23,656 nt of DNA from Bacillota bacterium (GTDB lineage: Bacteria; Bacillota; Clostridia; Peptostreptococcales; Anaerovoracaceae), in contig JAEEGU010000143.1 of NCBI GenBank assembly GCA_016280485.1, forward strand, positions 1-23,656. The letters are read 5' to 3'. The notes beneath the pieces were generated by a model that did not search any database, was not told the origin of the DNA, and saw only the letters and a program-made list of their open reading frames with translations. The position numbers were made by a program, and so were the translations under genes. Position 1 is the first letter of the stretch; the number at the start of each line of letters is the position of its first letter. Positions 13,760-21,522 of the stretch are shown here, piece by piece.

Positions 13760-14461
13760 ATGACGTCACTATTACATTCAATAGGCATAGAACATGTGAA
13801 TGTCGTATGTTCAAGTGCTTTAATCACAATCATTTTAATCGTGATTGCCGTACTTGCGACCCGCAGGATGGAGCTCGTACCACACGGACTTCAGAATGTG
13901 GCGGAATGGGCAATCGGCGGACTACACGGTTTCTTTGACGGCGTAATGGGAGAGTATGCGAATAAAAAGTATTTCCCGATTGTGGGAACGCTCTTCATTT
14001 ACATACTGCTTTCGAACTATTTCGGACTCCTGCCACTGTCGGGACACATGCCGCACATAGCGGCGCCGTCCTCGTCTATTAACCAGACGGCCGGCATGGC
14101 AATCGTCGTATTCTTTGCGGTGCAGATTATAGGTATCCACGAAAAGCGCTGCCGCAACCTCGAGAAAAAGGGCAAAAAGGGCATAGGACTTTCGTTCTTC
14201 GGCCATCTTTTCAAGCCGTTTGCGTTCCTGTTCCCGATCATGCTTCTCGAGCAGTTTGTGCGTCCGCTTTCGCTCACCCTGCGACTTTACGGTAACATCT
14301 TTGGTGAAGAGGCCGTAGTAAATGCGTTCTTCAATCTCATTCCTATCGGACTTCCGGTAGTAATGCAGTTTTTAAGTGTACTGATGGGTCTGGTTCAGGC
14401 TCTGGTATTCTCGCTCCTTACCGCGATTTATATCGGTGAGGTTTGCGAAGAGGAAGAATAA
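13760..14461 (+). CDS. atpB: F0 ATP synthase subunit a
   Basis: A 233-residue membrane subunit that forms the ion half-channels beside the c-ring. The essential arginine is visible as R175 in 'RPLSLTLRLYGNIFGEE' (equivalent to E. coli R210), followed by the conserved 'Q...VFSLLTAIYIGE' helix at the C-terminus. A cytoplasmic basic loop, 'EKRCRNLEKKGKKG' (128-141), lies between helices. TAGGAGG precedes the ATG by 7 bases. It is second in the canonical I-B-E-F-H-A-G-D-C order. Confidence 0.95.
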   Translation: MTSLLHSIGIEHVNVVCSSALITIILIVIAVLATRRMELVPHGLQNVAEWAIGGLHGFFDGVMGEYANKKYFPIVGTLFIYILLSNYFGLLPLSGHMPHIAAPSSSINQTAGMAIVVFFAVQIIGIHEKRCRNLEKKGKKGIGLSFFGHLFKPFAFLFPIMLLEQFVRPLSLTLRLYGNIFGEEAVVNAFFNLIPIGLPVVMQFLSVLMGLVQALVFSLLTAIYIGEVCEEEE

Positions 14462-14502
14462 AAACCCCATAATTTTTTTACAAAACGAAAGGAGAACAAA
14501 AT

Positions 14503-14733
14503 ATGGAAGGTTTAGGTTTAATCGCTATAGCAGCAGCAATTGCAATTGGTCTTTCGACACTTGGCCCTGGAATCGGTCAGGGTATTGCAGCAAGCAAGGC
14601 ACTCGAGGGCATGGCACGTCAGCCGGAAGCATCCGGTATGCTCCGTACAAACATGATTCTCGGTCTGGCATTCATGGAAGCCCTCACCATCTACGGACTT
14701 CTGATTGCTATCCTGCTCATAGGTAAAATGTAG
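14503..14733 (+). CDS. atpE: F0 ATP synthase subunit c
   Basis: A 76-residue hairpin of two membrane helices joined by the polar loop 'EGMARQPEA'; multiple copies form the rotor ring. The ion-carrying carboxylate is E59 in 'LAFMEALTIYG'. Helix 1 has 'GPGIGQG' with Q26, a residue found in Na+-binding c-rings (Ilyobacter numbering Q32). The residue after E59 is Ala, where Na+ rings usually carry Ser or Thr. Ion choice is therefore ambiguous from sequence. GAAAGGAG precedes the ATG. Confidence 0.96.
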   Translation: MEGLGLIAIAAAIAIGLSTLGPGIGQGIAASKALEGMARQPEASGMLRTNMILGLAFMEALTIYGLLIAILLIGKM

Positions 14734-14771
14734 GCAGACAGTTATGAACCTTACAAAAGGAGGTTATCACT

Positions 14772-15278
14772 ATGGTTGAAGCATTGGGCATCAACTTAAA
14801 AGAATTGATATTCGCCATCATTAACTTCCTGATTCTGACCGGCACGCTTACATTCTTTCTCTACAAGCCGGTGCTGAATATGTTCGAGACGCGCTCAAAC
14901 ACCATCAAGGATACGCTTGACAACGCCGATGCGGTGAATGCCAGAGCGGATGCAAAGATGGAAGCTTATAACAAGCGCATCGCGGGCGTAGAGGCAGAGG
15001 CAAGAGAAATTGTCAAGAACTCAAAGCTCAAGGCAGAGGCTCAGGCGCAGACCATTATTGATGAAGCGCATGAAGAGGCTGCTAAAATCAAGGCAAAGGC
15101 CGAGGCAGACATCGAAAGAGAACGCCGGCAGGCTATGTCCGAGATGAAGGGGCAGATTGCGGTTCTCGCGGTTATGGCAGCGGAGAAAATCCTTGAAAAG
15201 GAAATTTCCGTTACCGGACAGGATGCAATTATTGATGGTATATTAGAACAGGCAGGTACTTCAGGATGGCAGAGTTAG
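14772..15278 (+). CDS. atpF: F0 ATP synthase subunit b
   Basis: A 168-residue stator subunit: one N-terminal transmembrane helix (residues about 10-30, 'LIFAIINFLILTGTLTFFLY'), then a long charged helix (32-140) rich in Ala, Glu and Lys that forms the peripheral stalk. Its C-terminus binds the delta subunit. AAAGGAGG precedes the ATG. The end overlaps atpH by 13 bases, which suggests coupled synthesis of stalk partners. There is a single b gene, as expected for a homodimeric b2 stalk. Confidence 0.95.
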   Translation: MVEALGINLKELIFAIINFLILTGTLTFFLYKPVLNMFETRSNTIKDTLDNADAVNARADAKMEAYNKRIAGVEAEAREIVKNSKLKAEAQAQTIIDEAHEEAAKIKAKAEADIERERRQAMSEMKGQIAVLAVMAAEKILEKEISVTGQDAIIDGILEQAGTSGWQS

Positions 15279-15799
15279 CAGTTGCAATGACATATGGAGA
15301 AGCCTTGTTCGGGGCAGCGAAGGATTTAAACAAGGTCGATGAATTCGCAAAGGACTTAAAGGATTTGGAAAGTGTTTTTGAAAGTGAACCGGATTTTTAC
15401 ACATTTTTGTCCTCACCGAGCATTCCCGCAAAGGATAAAAAGCAGGTGATTCGCGAAGTTTTCGAAGGCAAAACAGAGACCGAGTTTATCAACTTCTTAA
15501 ATGTCCTGATAGACAAGTGCAGAATAAATGCATATTCGCAGATAGTCAAGGTGTACGACGAGCTTGTCAGCAGAGCTGAGGGTTATTCGTACGGACGCAT
15601 TGTGTCTGTAAATCCGCTTACTCCTCAGCAGCTTTCGAAATTCGAGGAGGAAACGGCCAAACTGCTGAATGTAAAGGTCCATCTCAAGAACGAGACCGAC
15701 CCCGGCCTGATAGGCGGTGTGGTAATCTACATCGAAGGCAAGATTATCGACGCATCCGTCAGAAATCGTCTGCAGACACTTGCAGGCAGCTTAATGTAG
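15266..15799 (+). CDS. atpH: F1 ATP synthase subunit delta
   Basis: A 177-residue OSCP/delta subunit that links the b dimer to the top of the alpha3beta3 head. The N-terminal helical bundle begins 'AVAMTYGEALFGAAKDLNKVDEF', and the conserved C-terminal stretch 'KNETDPGLIGGVVIYIEGKIIDASVRNRL' is diagnostic. The ATG lies inside the end of atpF, so translation is likely coupled. It has normal length and no odd features. Confidence 0.94.
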   Translation: MAELAVAMTYGEALFGAAKDLNKVDEFAKDLKDLESVFESEPDFYTFLSSPSIPAKDKKQVIREVFEGKTETEFINFLNVLIDKCRINAYSQIVKVYDELVSRAEGYSYGRIVSVNPLTPQQLSKFEEETAKLLNVKVHLKNETDPGLIGGVVIYIEGKIIDASVRNRLQTLAGSLM

Positions 15800-15819
15800 C
15801 ATGAGAGGAGGCAAAACTT

Positions 15820-17343
15820 ATGAATTTACGACCTGAAGAAATCAGCGCCGTGATAAAGGAACAAATCAAGGGTTACAAAAATCAGCTTGAAGTTTCCGAT
15901 TTCGGCACCGTAATACAGGTTGGTGATGGTATTGCCAGAATATACGGACTTGAAAACTGCATGGCCGGTGAGCTTTTAGAGTTCCCGGGCGAGGTTTACG
16001 GTATGGCCTTAAACCTTGAAGAGGACAACGTAGCCGCAGTTATCATGGGTTCGGACAGAGAAATCAAAGAAGGCGACATTGTTAAGCCGACAAAGAGAGT
16101 AGTAGAGGTACCGGTAGGTGCAGAGCTCATCGGTCGTGTAGTTAACGCCCTCGGCCAGCCTATCGACGGCAAAGGCCCTATAAAGGCAGAAGCACACCGT
16201 ACAATTGAAAACCCGGCACCGGGCGTACTTCAGAGAAAGTCAGTATTCGAACCTTTACAGACAGGTATCAAGGCAATCGACTCCATTATACCTATCGGTA
16301 AGGGACAGCGTGAGCTGATCATCGGAGACAGGCAGACAGGTAAAACAGCTATCGCTATCGATACTATCATTAACCAAAAGGGAAAGGATGTTATCTGTAT
16401 CTACGTAGCAATCGGTCAGAAGAAGTCCACAGTTGCACAGCTCGTGCAGACTCTTTCAGACCACGACGCTATGGATTACACCATCATCGTTTCCGCTACA
16501 GCATCTGATGTAGCACCGCTGCAGTACATCGCACCGTACGCAGGCTGCGCTATGGGTGAGCACTTCATGTATCAGGGCAAGCACGTCCTCATCATATATG
16601 ACGATCTCTCAAAGCACGCCGTAGCTTATCGTGCAATGTCCCTGTTGCTCCGCAGACCGCCTGGGCGTGAAGCTTATCCGGGCGACGTATTCTATCTGCA
16701 CAGCAGACTGCTCGAGAGAGCTGCAAAGCTTTCCGACGAGCTCGGCGGCGGTTCGCTTACGGCACTGCCTATCATCGAAACACAGGCAGGCGACGTATCG
16801 GCATACATTCCTACAAACGTAATTTCCATCACGGACGGACAGATCTTCCTGGAGACAGAGCTCTTCTTCTCCGGCCAGAGACCTGCGGTTAACGCCGGTA
16901 TCTCCGTTTCCCGTGTAGGCGGTAACGCACAGATAAAGGCCATGAAGCAGGTAGCAAGCAAGGTAAAGCTCGACCTGGCACAGTACAGAGAGCTTGCATC
17001 CTTCTCGCAGTTCGGTTCGGACGTCGATGCCGATACAAAGGCAAGACTCGAGCACGGCGAAATCCTCATGGAAATATTAAAGCAGGATCAATACGAGCCG
17101 CTTGATGTAGCGGACCAGGTAATGATCATCTATGCCGCAACAAACAATTACCTTGCAGATGTCGGTGTCAGCGAGATAAAGGGATTCGAAAAGGAATTCT
17201 ACGAGTTTGTAAACACGCATTATCCGAGCATCAAGAGAAACATCCACGATTCGGGCAAATTGGAGCCTGAAACCGAGGCGGATCTCAAGACAGCGCTCGA
17301 AGAATACAAAAAGGTCAGAGCACAGAGAGAAGATTTCGTATAG
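15820..17343 (+). CDS. atpA: F1 ATP synthase subunit alpha
   Basis: A 507-residue non-catalytic nucleotide-binding subunit of the F1 head. It has the N-terminal 'LRPEEISAVIKEQI' helix, a beta-barrel, Walker A 'GDRQTGKT' (169-176), 'YDDLSKHAVAYRAMSLLLRRPPGREAYPGD', and the conserved 'PAVNAGISVSRVGG' region carrying the arginine finger. GAGAGGAGG precedes the ATG. Length matches the family. Confidence 0.97.
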   Translation: MNLRPEEISAVIKEQIKGYKNQLEVSDFGTVIQVGDGIARIYGLENCMAGELLEFPGEVYGMALNLEEDNVAAVIMGSDREIKEGDIVKPTKRVVEVPVGAELIGRVVNALGQPIDGKGPIKAEAHRTIENPAPGVLQRKSVFEPLQTGIKAIDSIIPIGKGQRELIIGDRQTGKTAIAIDTIINQKGKDVICIYVAIGQKKSTVAQLVQTLSDHDAMDYTIIVSATASDVAPLQYIAPYAGCAMGEHFMYQGKHVLIIYDDLSKHAVAYRAMSLLLRRPPGREAYPGDVFYLHSRLLERAAKLSDELGGGSLTALPIIETQAGDVSAYIPTNVISITDGQIFLETELFFSGQRPAVNAGISVSRVGGNAQIKAMKQVASKVKLDLAQYRELASFSQFGSDVDADTKARLEHGEILMEILKQDQYEPLDVADQVMIIYAATNNYLADVGVSEIKGFEKEFYEFVNTHYPSIKRNIHDSGKLEPETEADLKTALEEYKKVRAQREDFV

Positions 17344-17359
17344 GGAGGAGTGAGTCCTT

Positions 17360-18223
17360 ATGGCAAGCAATATGCAGGACATAAAGCGTCGCATAAAGAG
17401 TGTCACATCCACGGAACACATCACCAATGCGATGAAGCTCGTGTCCGCAGCCAAGCTTAGAAAAGCAAAGGCCACCTTTGAGAAGACAACCAAATATTTC
17501 CACTATATTACAGAGTCGATCGAAGAAATCTTTAACAGTACGACTGACGTACCCGAGAAATATCTGATCGGGAGCCGGGAAATAATCAATTCCTGCTATA
17601 TCGTAATCACCAGTAACCGCGGACTTTGCGGCGCGTTCAATTCGAACGTCATAAAGGAAGCGGAGGCGCTTATCAAAAAAGACCATCACAAGCCAATCAT
17701 CGTAGCCGTAGGCTCGAGAGGCAGGGACTATTTTGCAAAGCGCGGATACGAGATAGAGAGCGAATACCTGGCACCGCCTGAAAACATTTCCTTCCTCGAA
17801 ACAAAGGAAATGACCAGGCCAATCCTCGAGATGTACGAATCGGGCAAAATAGACGAGGTTTACCTCATCTATACATCGTATGTAAATAATCTCGAGCAGG
17901 CAGTTAAAACCGAGAGGATACTGCCATTCGACATCGAAGACGATCCGGAAGTCATGAAGCTCGACAAGCAGGTTGAATACGAGCCTTCCGTAGAGGAGGT
18001 ATTCAACTACCTTGTTCCTAAATATATCGAGATCAAGGTTTACGGATCTGTAGTAGAGTCGGCAACCTGCGAGCATGCCGCACGTCGTATGGCGATGGAA
18101 AACGCCACCGATAATGCGAGAGAAATGCTCGACAATCTGTCACTCTTCTACAACAGAGCGCGTCAGGCAGCCATTACCAACCAGATTATCGAGGTTGTTT
18201 CGGGCTCTGAGGCTCAGCAATAA
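17360..18223 (+). CDS. atpG: F1 ATP synthase subunit gamma
   Basis: A 287-residue central rotor shaft. The N-terminal helix begins 'MASNMQDIKRRIKSVTSTEHITNAMKLVSAAKLRKA' and the C-terminal helix contains 'ENATDNAREMLDNLSLFYNRARQAAITNQIIEVVSG'. These pair as the coiled coil, with the Rossmann-like segment 'ITSNRGLCGAFNSNVIKEAE' between. The start is 16 bases after atpA, with a TAGGGAGGAG ribosome site that overlaps the atpA stop. Confidence 0.96.
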   Translation: MASNMQDIKRRIKSVTSTEHITNAMKLVSAAKLRKAKATFEKTTKYFHYITESIEEIFNSTTDVPEKYLIGSREIINSCYIVITSNRGLCGAFNSNVIKEAEALIKKDHHKPIIVAVGSRGRDYFAKRGYEIESEYLAPPENISFLETKEMTRPILEMYESGKIDEVYLIYTSYVNNLEQAVKTERILPFDIEDDPEVMKLDKQVEYEPSVEEVFNYLVPKYIEIKVYGSVVESATCEHAARRMAMENATDNAREMLDNLSLFYNRARQAAITNQIIEVVSGSEAQQ

Positions 18224-18239
18224 GGAGGTGTAAGGTACT

Positions 18240-19631
18240 TTGAACAAAGGTATAATAAATCAGATAGTAGGACCTGTCGTTGACGTAAAGTTCAGTCCCG
18301 AAAATATGCCGGAGCTCTTAAATGCCATTACCATCGAGCACGAAGGCAAGACAATGGTAATCGAGGTGGCACAGCATATCGGAGATGATGTAGTTCGCTG
18401 CATCGCGCTGTCATCAACAGACGGTCTTACAAGAGGAATGGAGGCTGTAGATACCGGAGCACCGATTTCGGTTCCGGTAGGCCCTGAAGTCCTCGGCAGA
18501 CTCTTTAACGTTATCGGTGAAACCATCGACAACAAGGGGCCTGTAGTAACAGAGACAAAGAGCTCCATCCACAGACCTGCTCCTGCATTTGAGGAACAGG
18601 ATACAACATCGCAGATTTTCGAAACAGGTATCAAGGTTATCGACCTGATTGCACCTTACACCAGAGGTGGTAAGGTAGGTCTGTTCGGCGGTGCCGGCGT
18701 AGGAAAGACTGTACTTATTCAGGAGCTTATCAGTAATATCGCCAGAGAGCACGGCGGTATCTCCGTATTCGCGGGCGTAGGCGAGCGTACCCGTGAGGGT
18801 AACGACCTCTACTACGAAATGATTGAATCCGGAGTAATCGAAAAGACAGCCATGGTATTCGGTCAGATGAACGAACCACCGGGGGCACGTATGAGAGTAG
18901 CCCTCACAGGTCTTACTATGGCGGAATATTTCAGAGATGTAGCGGGACAGGACGTACTTCTGTTCATCGATAACATCTTCCGTTTCACACAGGCAGGCTC
19001 GGAGGTATCCGCTCTGCTCGGTCGTGTGCCTTCCGCAGTAGGTTACCAGCCGACGCTGGCTACTGAAATGGGCGCACTTCAGGAGCGTATCACTTCCACA
19101 AAGAAGGGCTCAATCACATCCGTTCAGGCTATTTACGTACCTGCGGACGACCTGACTGACCCTGCCCCTGCGACAACATTCGCCCACCTCGATGCGACTA
19201 CCGTACTTAGCCGTGCCATCACAGAGCTCGGTATCTATCCGGCAGTTGACCCGCTGGAGTCCACTTCTCGTATCATGGACCCACACATTCTGGGCGAAGA
19301 GCACTACAACACAGCCAGAGGCGTGCAGGAAGTGCTCCAGAAGTACAAGGATCTCCAGGACATCATCGCCATCCTCGGTATGGACGAACTGTCCGATTCC
19401 GACAAGCTGGTTGTTGCACGTGCGCGTAAGATTCAAAGATTCCTGTCGCAGCCGTTCAGCGTAGCTGCACAGTTCACAGGCATGGAAGGTAAATACCTGC
19501 CGCTCAAGGAAACAGTAAGAGGCTTCAAGGAAATCCTCGAAGGCAAGCATGACCAGATTCCTGAGTCGATGTTCCTCTTCGCCGGCGGTATCGATGAAGT
19601 TGTAGAAAGGTATAATCAGGCAAATGGCTAA
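18240..19631 (+). CDS. atpD: F1 ATP synthase subunit beta (TTG start)
   Basis: A 463-residue catalytic subunit. Walker A is 'GGAGVGKT' (150-157), the catalytic glutamate is E182 in 'GERTREGNDLY', and the DELSDSDK segment of the C-terminal domain is present in full. Translation must begin at TTG 18240: AAGGAGGTG ends 9 bases upstream, the next in-frame ATG is beyond residue 20, and 'NKGIINQIVGPVVDVKF' is the expected N-terminus. A TTG start for the most-needed F1 subunit, behind a very strong ribosome site, is slightly unusual. The stop overlaps atpC by 8 bases. Confidence 0.97.
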   Translation: MNKGIINQIVGPVVDVKFSPENMPELLNAITIEHEGKTMVIEVAQHIGDDVVRCIALSSTDGLTRGMEAVDTGAPISVPVGPEVLGRLFNVIGETIDNKGPVVTETKSSIHRPAPAFEEQDTTSQIFETGIKVIDLIAPYTRGGKVGLFGGAGVGKTVLIQELISNIAREHGGISVFAGVGERTREGNDLYYEMIESGVIEKTAMVFGQMNEPPGARMRVALTGLTMAEYFRDVAGQDVLLFIDNIFRFTQAGSEVSALLGRVPSAVGYQPTLATEMGALQERITSTKKGSITSVQAIYVPADDLTDPAPATTFAHLDATTVLSRAITELGIYPAVDPLESTSRIMDPHILGEEHYNTARGVQEVLQKYKDLQDIIAILGMDELSDSDKLVVARARKIQRFLSQPFSVAAQFTGMEGKYLPLKETVRGFKEILEGKHDQIPESMFLFAGGIDEVVERYNQANG

Positions 19632-20070
19632 ATTGATTAATCTTGAAGTAATCACACCATCCAAAAAGTTCTACGAGGGTCAGGTAAGAATGGTTATCTG
19701 TAACACCTTAACGGGCGAGGAGGGCTTTATGGCAAACCATGCGTGGGCCTGCAAGCTGCTCGCGGTCGGAGAGCTCTGGATTCAGGAAGAGGACGGCGGC
19801 GATTTCAAATGCGCGGCGGTTTCCGGTGGTTACATTGACGTCAAAGATCATATCATGATTTATACGGACGCTGCCGAGTGGTCGCAGGACATCGATATGG
19901 ACAGAGCACTTTCCGTAAAGGAATCGGCTCAGGCCTTTCTCGATGCGGCGTATGCGGATGGCGCTCCGGAACAGGACAATGCCGATATCGAACGCGCAAA
20001 GATCGAGCTGGCCAAGTCTATCACTCGTATGAATGTAGCAAAAGGCGGTTCGAAGAGAAAACACAGCTAA
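19624..20070 (+). CDS. atpC: F1 ATP synthase subunit epsilon
   Basis: A 148-residue subunit linking gamma to the c-ring and able to inhibit ATP hydrolysis. The N-terminal beta-sandwich shows 'LEVITPSKKFYEGQVRMVICNTLTGEEGFMANHA' and 'AAVSGGYIDVKDH'. A helical C-terminal domain from about residue 95 is intact, somewhat long and basic at the end (SKRKHS). The ATG lies within the last codons of atpD, so translation is coupled. It is the last gene of the operon; a hairpin follows 16 bases later. Confidence 0.94.
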   Translation: MAKLINLEVITPSKKFYEGQVRMVICNTLTGEEGFMANHAWACKLLAVGELWIQEEDGGDFKCAAVSGGYIDVKDHIMIYTDAAEWSQDIDMDRALSVKESAQAFLDAAYADGAPEQDNADIERAKIELAKSITRMNVAKGGSKRKHS

Positions 20071-20075
20071 ATATT

Positions 20076-20104
20076 TTTACAAAATACCCTTACTATGTTA
20101 TAAT
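20076..20104 (+). promoter_or_regulatory. Promoter of the aminotransferase gene, overlapping the atp terminator hairpin
   Basis: TTTACA (20076-20081, 5 of 6), a 17-bp spacer and a perfect TATAAT (20099-20104) with extended TG-t. The predicted RNA start is near 20111, giving a leader of about 64 bases to the ATG at 20175. Confidence 0.75.
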
Positions 20105-20125
20105 AGTGAGGGTTATTTATTGTTT
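20084..20125 (+). terminator. Probable ATP synthase operon terminator
   Basis: CCCTTACTAT (20087-20096) pairs with ATAGTGAGGG (20103-20112), one G-U pair, loop GTTATA, followed by TTATTTATTGTTT. The stem and loop contain the -10 of the next promoter, so the dyad could alternatively be an operator. Confidence 0.65.
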
Positions 20126-20174
20126 CTAATAATTATTGTTCAAATTCATGCATTGATAATATTAGGAGGATACT

Positions 20175-21362
20175 ATGTATAATCAGTTTGACTATGGTTT
20201 AGGTACAAACAAATCAGTTATCAGAGAGTTGTTTACTTACGGTCTCGAGCAGGCAAAGAAGGTTGGACCGGACAAGGTTTACGACTACAGCCTCGGTAAT
20301 CCGAGCATTCCTGCACCTGCTATCGTAAACAAGACAGCTATTGATATTATAAATAACGAGGACCCATTAAAGGTTCACGGCTATTCCTCAGCACCGGGCT
20401 TTGACGATGTAAGAGAAAAGGTTGCAAAGAACCTCACAGAGAGAATGGGCATGACAATCAAGGGCAGCAATCTCTACTTCACTTGCGGTGCTGCACCGGG
20501 ACTCGTTTCCATTTTCCATGCACTGCACGCTAACGATGACTGCAAGCTCCTTGCAATTGCACCGTTCTTCCCTGAATACAGACCTTTCGCAGAGGCTTCC
20601 GGACTCAAGTTCGATTTCGTAGAAGCAGATACAAAGGCTTTCCAGATCAACATGGCTGCACTCGAGGCAAAGCTCGACAAGAACACTCAGGCTGTTATCA
20701 TCAACTCGCCTAACAATCCATCCGGCGTTGTATTCAGCGAGGACACATTAAAGCAGCTGGGCGAAATCCTTACAAAGAAATCAAAGGAATTCGGACATCC
20801 TATCTACCTCATCGCAGACGAACCGTACAGAGAGCTCGTTTACGGTGATGTTAAGGTACCTTGGGTTCCTAACTTCTACAAGAATACAATTGTAGCTTAT
20901 TCCTGGTCAAAGTCCCTCTCACTTCCTGGCGAACGTATCGGTTATGTATGCGTTCCTGATTGCGTAGAGGACGGACAGGCTATCTTTGCAGCTATTACAG
21001 GTGCAGCAAGAGCTATCGGTCATGTATGCCCACCTACACTCATCCAGAGAGTAGTAGCAGAGTGCTGCAGCACAATGCCGGACCTTGCGGCATATGACGA
21101 CAACAGACAGACACTCTTAAACGGACTCCTCAAGATCGGTTACGAGTGTGCAAAGCCTGACGGCGCATTCTATCTGTTTGTAAAGGCACCGGGCGGAGAC
21201 GCTAACAAGTTCTCCGAGGCTTGCAAGAAATACAATCTGTTGGTTGTTCCTTCGGATTCCTTTGGCGTACCGGGATATTTCCGTCTGTGCTACTGCGTAT
21301 CCAAGAAGACAATCGTAAATTCCATGGAAGCATTCGAAAAGGCATTCAATGAATTCAAGTAG
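20175..21362 (+). CDS. PLP-dependent aminotransferase, class I/II (aspartate aminotransferase-like)
   Basis: A 395-residue fold-type I aminotransferase. The Schiff-base lysine is K246 in 'AYSWSKSLSLPGERIGY'. Other PLP contacts are visible: 'NSPNNPSG' (178-185), D215 in 'IADEPYRE', R254, and substrate-carboxylate R370 in 'GYFRLCYC'. The N-terminal 'DYSLGNPSIPAP' is typical of class I enzymes that act on amino acids with 2-oxoglutarate. Whether the donor is aspartate, an aromatic amino acid or another cannot be read from the sequence. It has its own strong promoter, and TAGGAGG lies 8 bases before the ATG. Codons are very regular and rich in AAG, GTA and CTC, which suggests high expression. It appears monocistronic, with a hairpin following. 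Confidence 0.92.
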   Translation: MYNQFDYGLGTNKSVIRELFTYGLEQAKKVGPDKVYDYSLGNPSIPAPAIVNKTAIDIINNEDPLKVHGYSSAPGFDDVREKVAKNLTERMGMTIKGSNLYFTCGAAPGLVSIFHALHANDDCKLLAIAPFFPEYRPFAEASGLKFDFVEADTKAFQINMAALEAKLDKNTQAVIINSPNNPSGVVFSEDTLKQLGEILTKKSKEFGHPIYLIADEPYRELVYGDVKVPWVPNFYKNTIVAYSWSKSLSLPGERIGYVCVPDCVEDGQAIFAAITGAARAIGHVCPPTLIQRVVAECCSTMPDLAAYDDNRQTLLNGLLKIGYECAKPDGAFYLFVKAPGGDANKFSEACKKYNLLVVPSDSFGVPGYFRLCYCVSKKTIVNSMEAFEKAFNEFK

Positions 21363-21383
21363 AGAAGAATTGAATGAAAAGTG

Positions 21384-21416
21384 GCCCTACTGCTTTCAGC
21401 GGTAGGGCATTTGTTT
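21384..21416 (+). terminator. Hairpin terminator after the aminotransferase gene
   Basis: GCCCTACTGC (21384-21393) pairs with GCGGTAGGGC (21399-21408), one G-U pair, loop TTTCA. The following ATTTGTTT is an imperfect T-tract. Its 3' arm begins the repeat array described next. Confidence 0.65.
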
Positions 21417-21520
21417 AAAGCCTTCCTCCAGTAGGGTTTTGTTTAAGCCTCCCTAGTGGAGCATTTGTTTAAAGCCTTCCCATTGAGGGGAAGGTGGCAC
21501 GTAGTGCCGGATGAGGTGGA
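21407..21520 (+). repeat. Three-copy decayed repeat array ending in a REP-like double hairpin
   Basis: A 20-bp segment starting GCATTTGTTTAAAGCC occurs exactly at 21407-21426 and 21461-21480, with a degenerate copy between (21438-21450), giving a period near 27 bp. Only the last copy is complete: hairpin CCTTCCC/GGGAAGG (21475-21481 with 21488-21494), then GGCAC/GTGCC (21496-21500 with 21504-21508), then GGATGAGGTGG. Elements with CCTTCCCC...GGGGAAGGTGGCAC...GTGCCGGATGAGG are, as I recall, scattered in clostridial genomes. The repeat end serves as the ribosome site of the next gene. Confidence 0.75.
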
Positions 21521-21522
21521 GT

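Noticed and set aside
17315..18076. Minus-strand open frame (253 codons) opposite atpA/atpG
   Set aside because: It is antisense to conserved ATP synthase genes and its product is low-quality. Treated as chance.
21511..21522. GNAT gene start at ATG 21511
   Set aside because: That ATG is inside the repeat and has no Shine-Dalgarno. GAGG at 21513-21516 serves the ATG at 21523.
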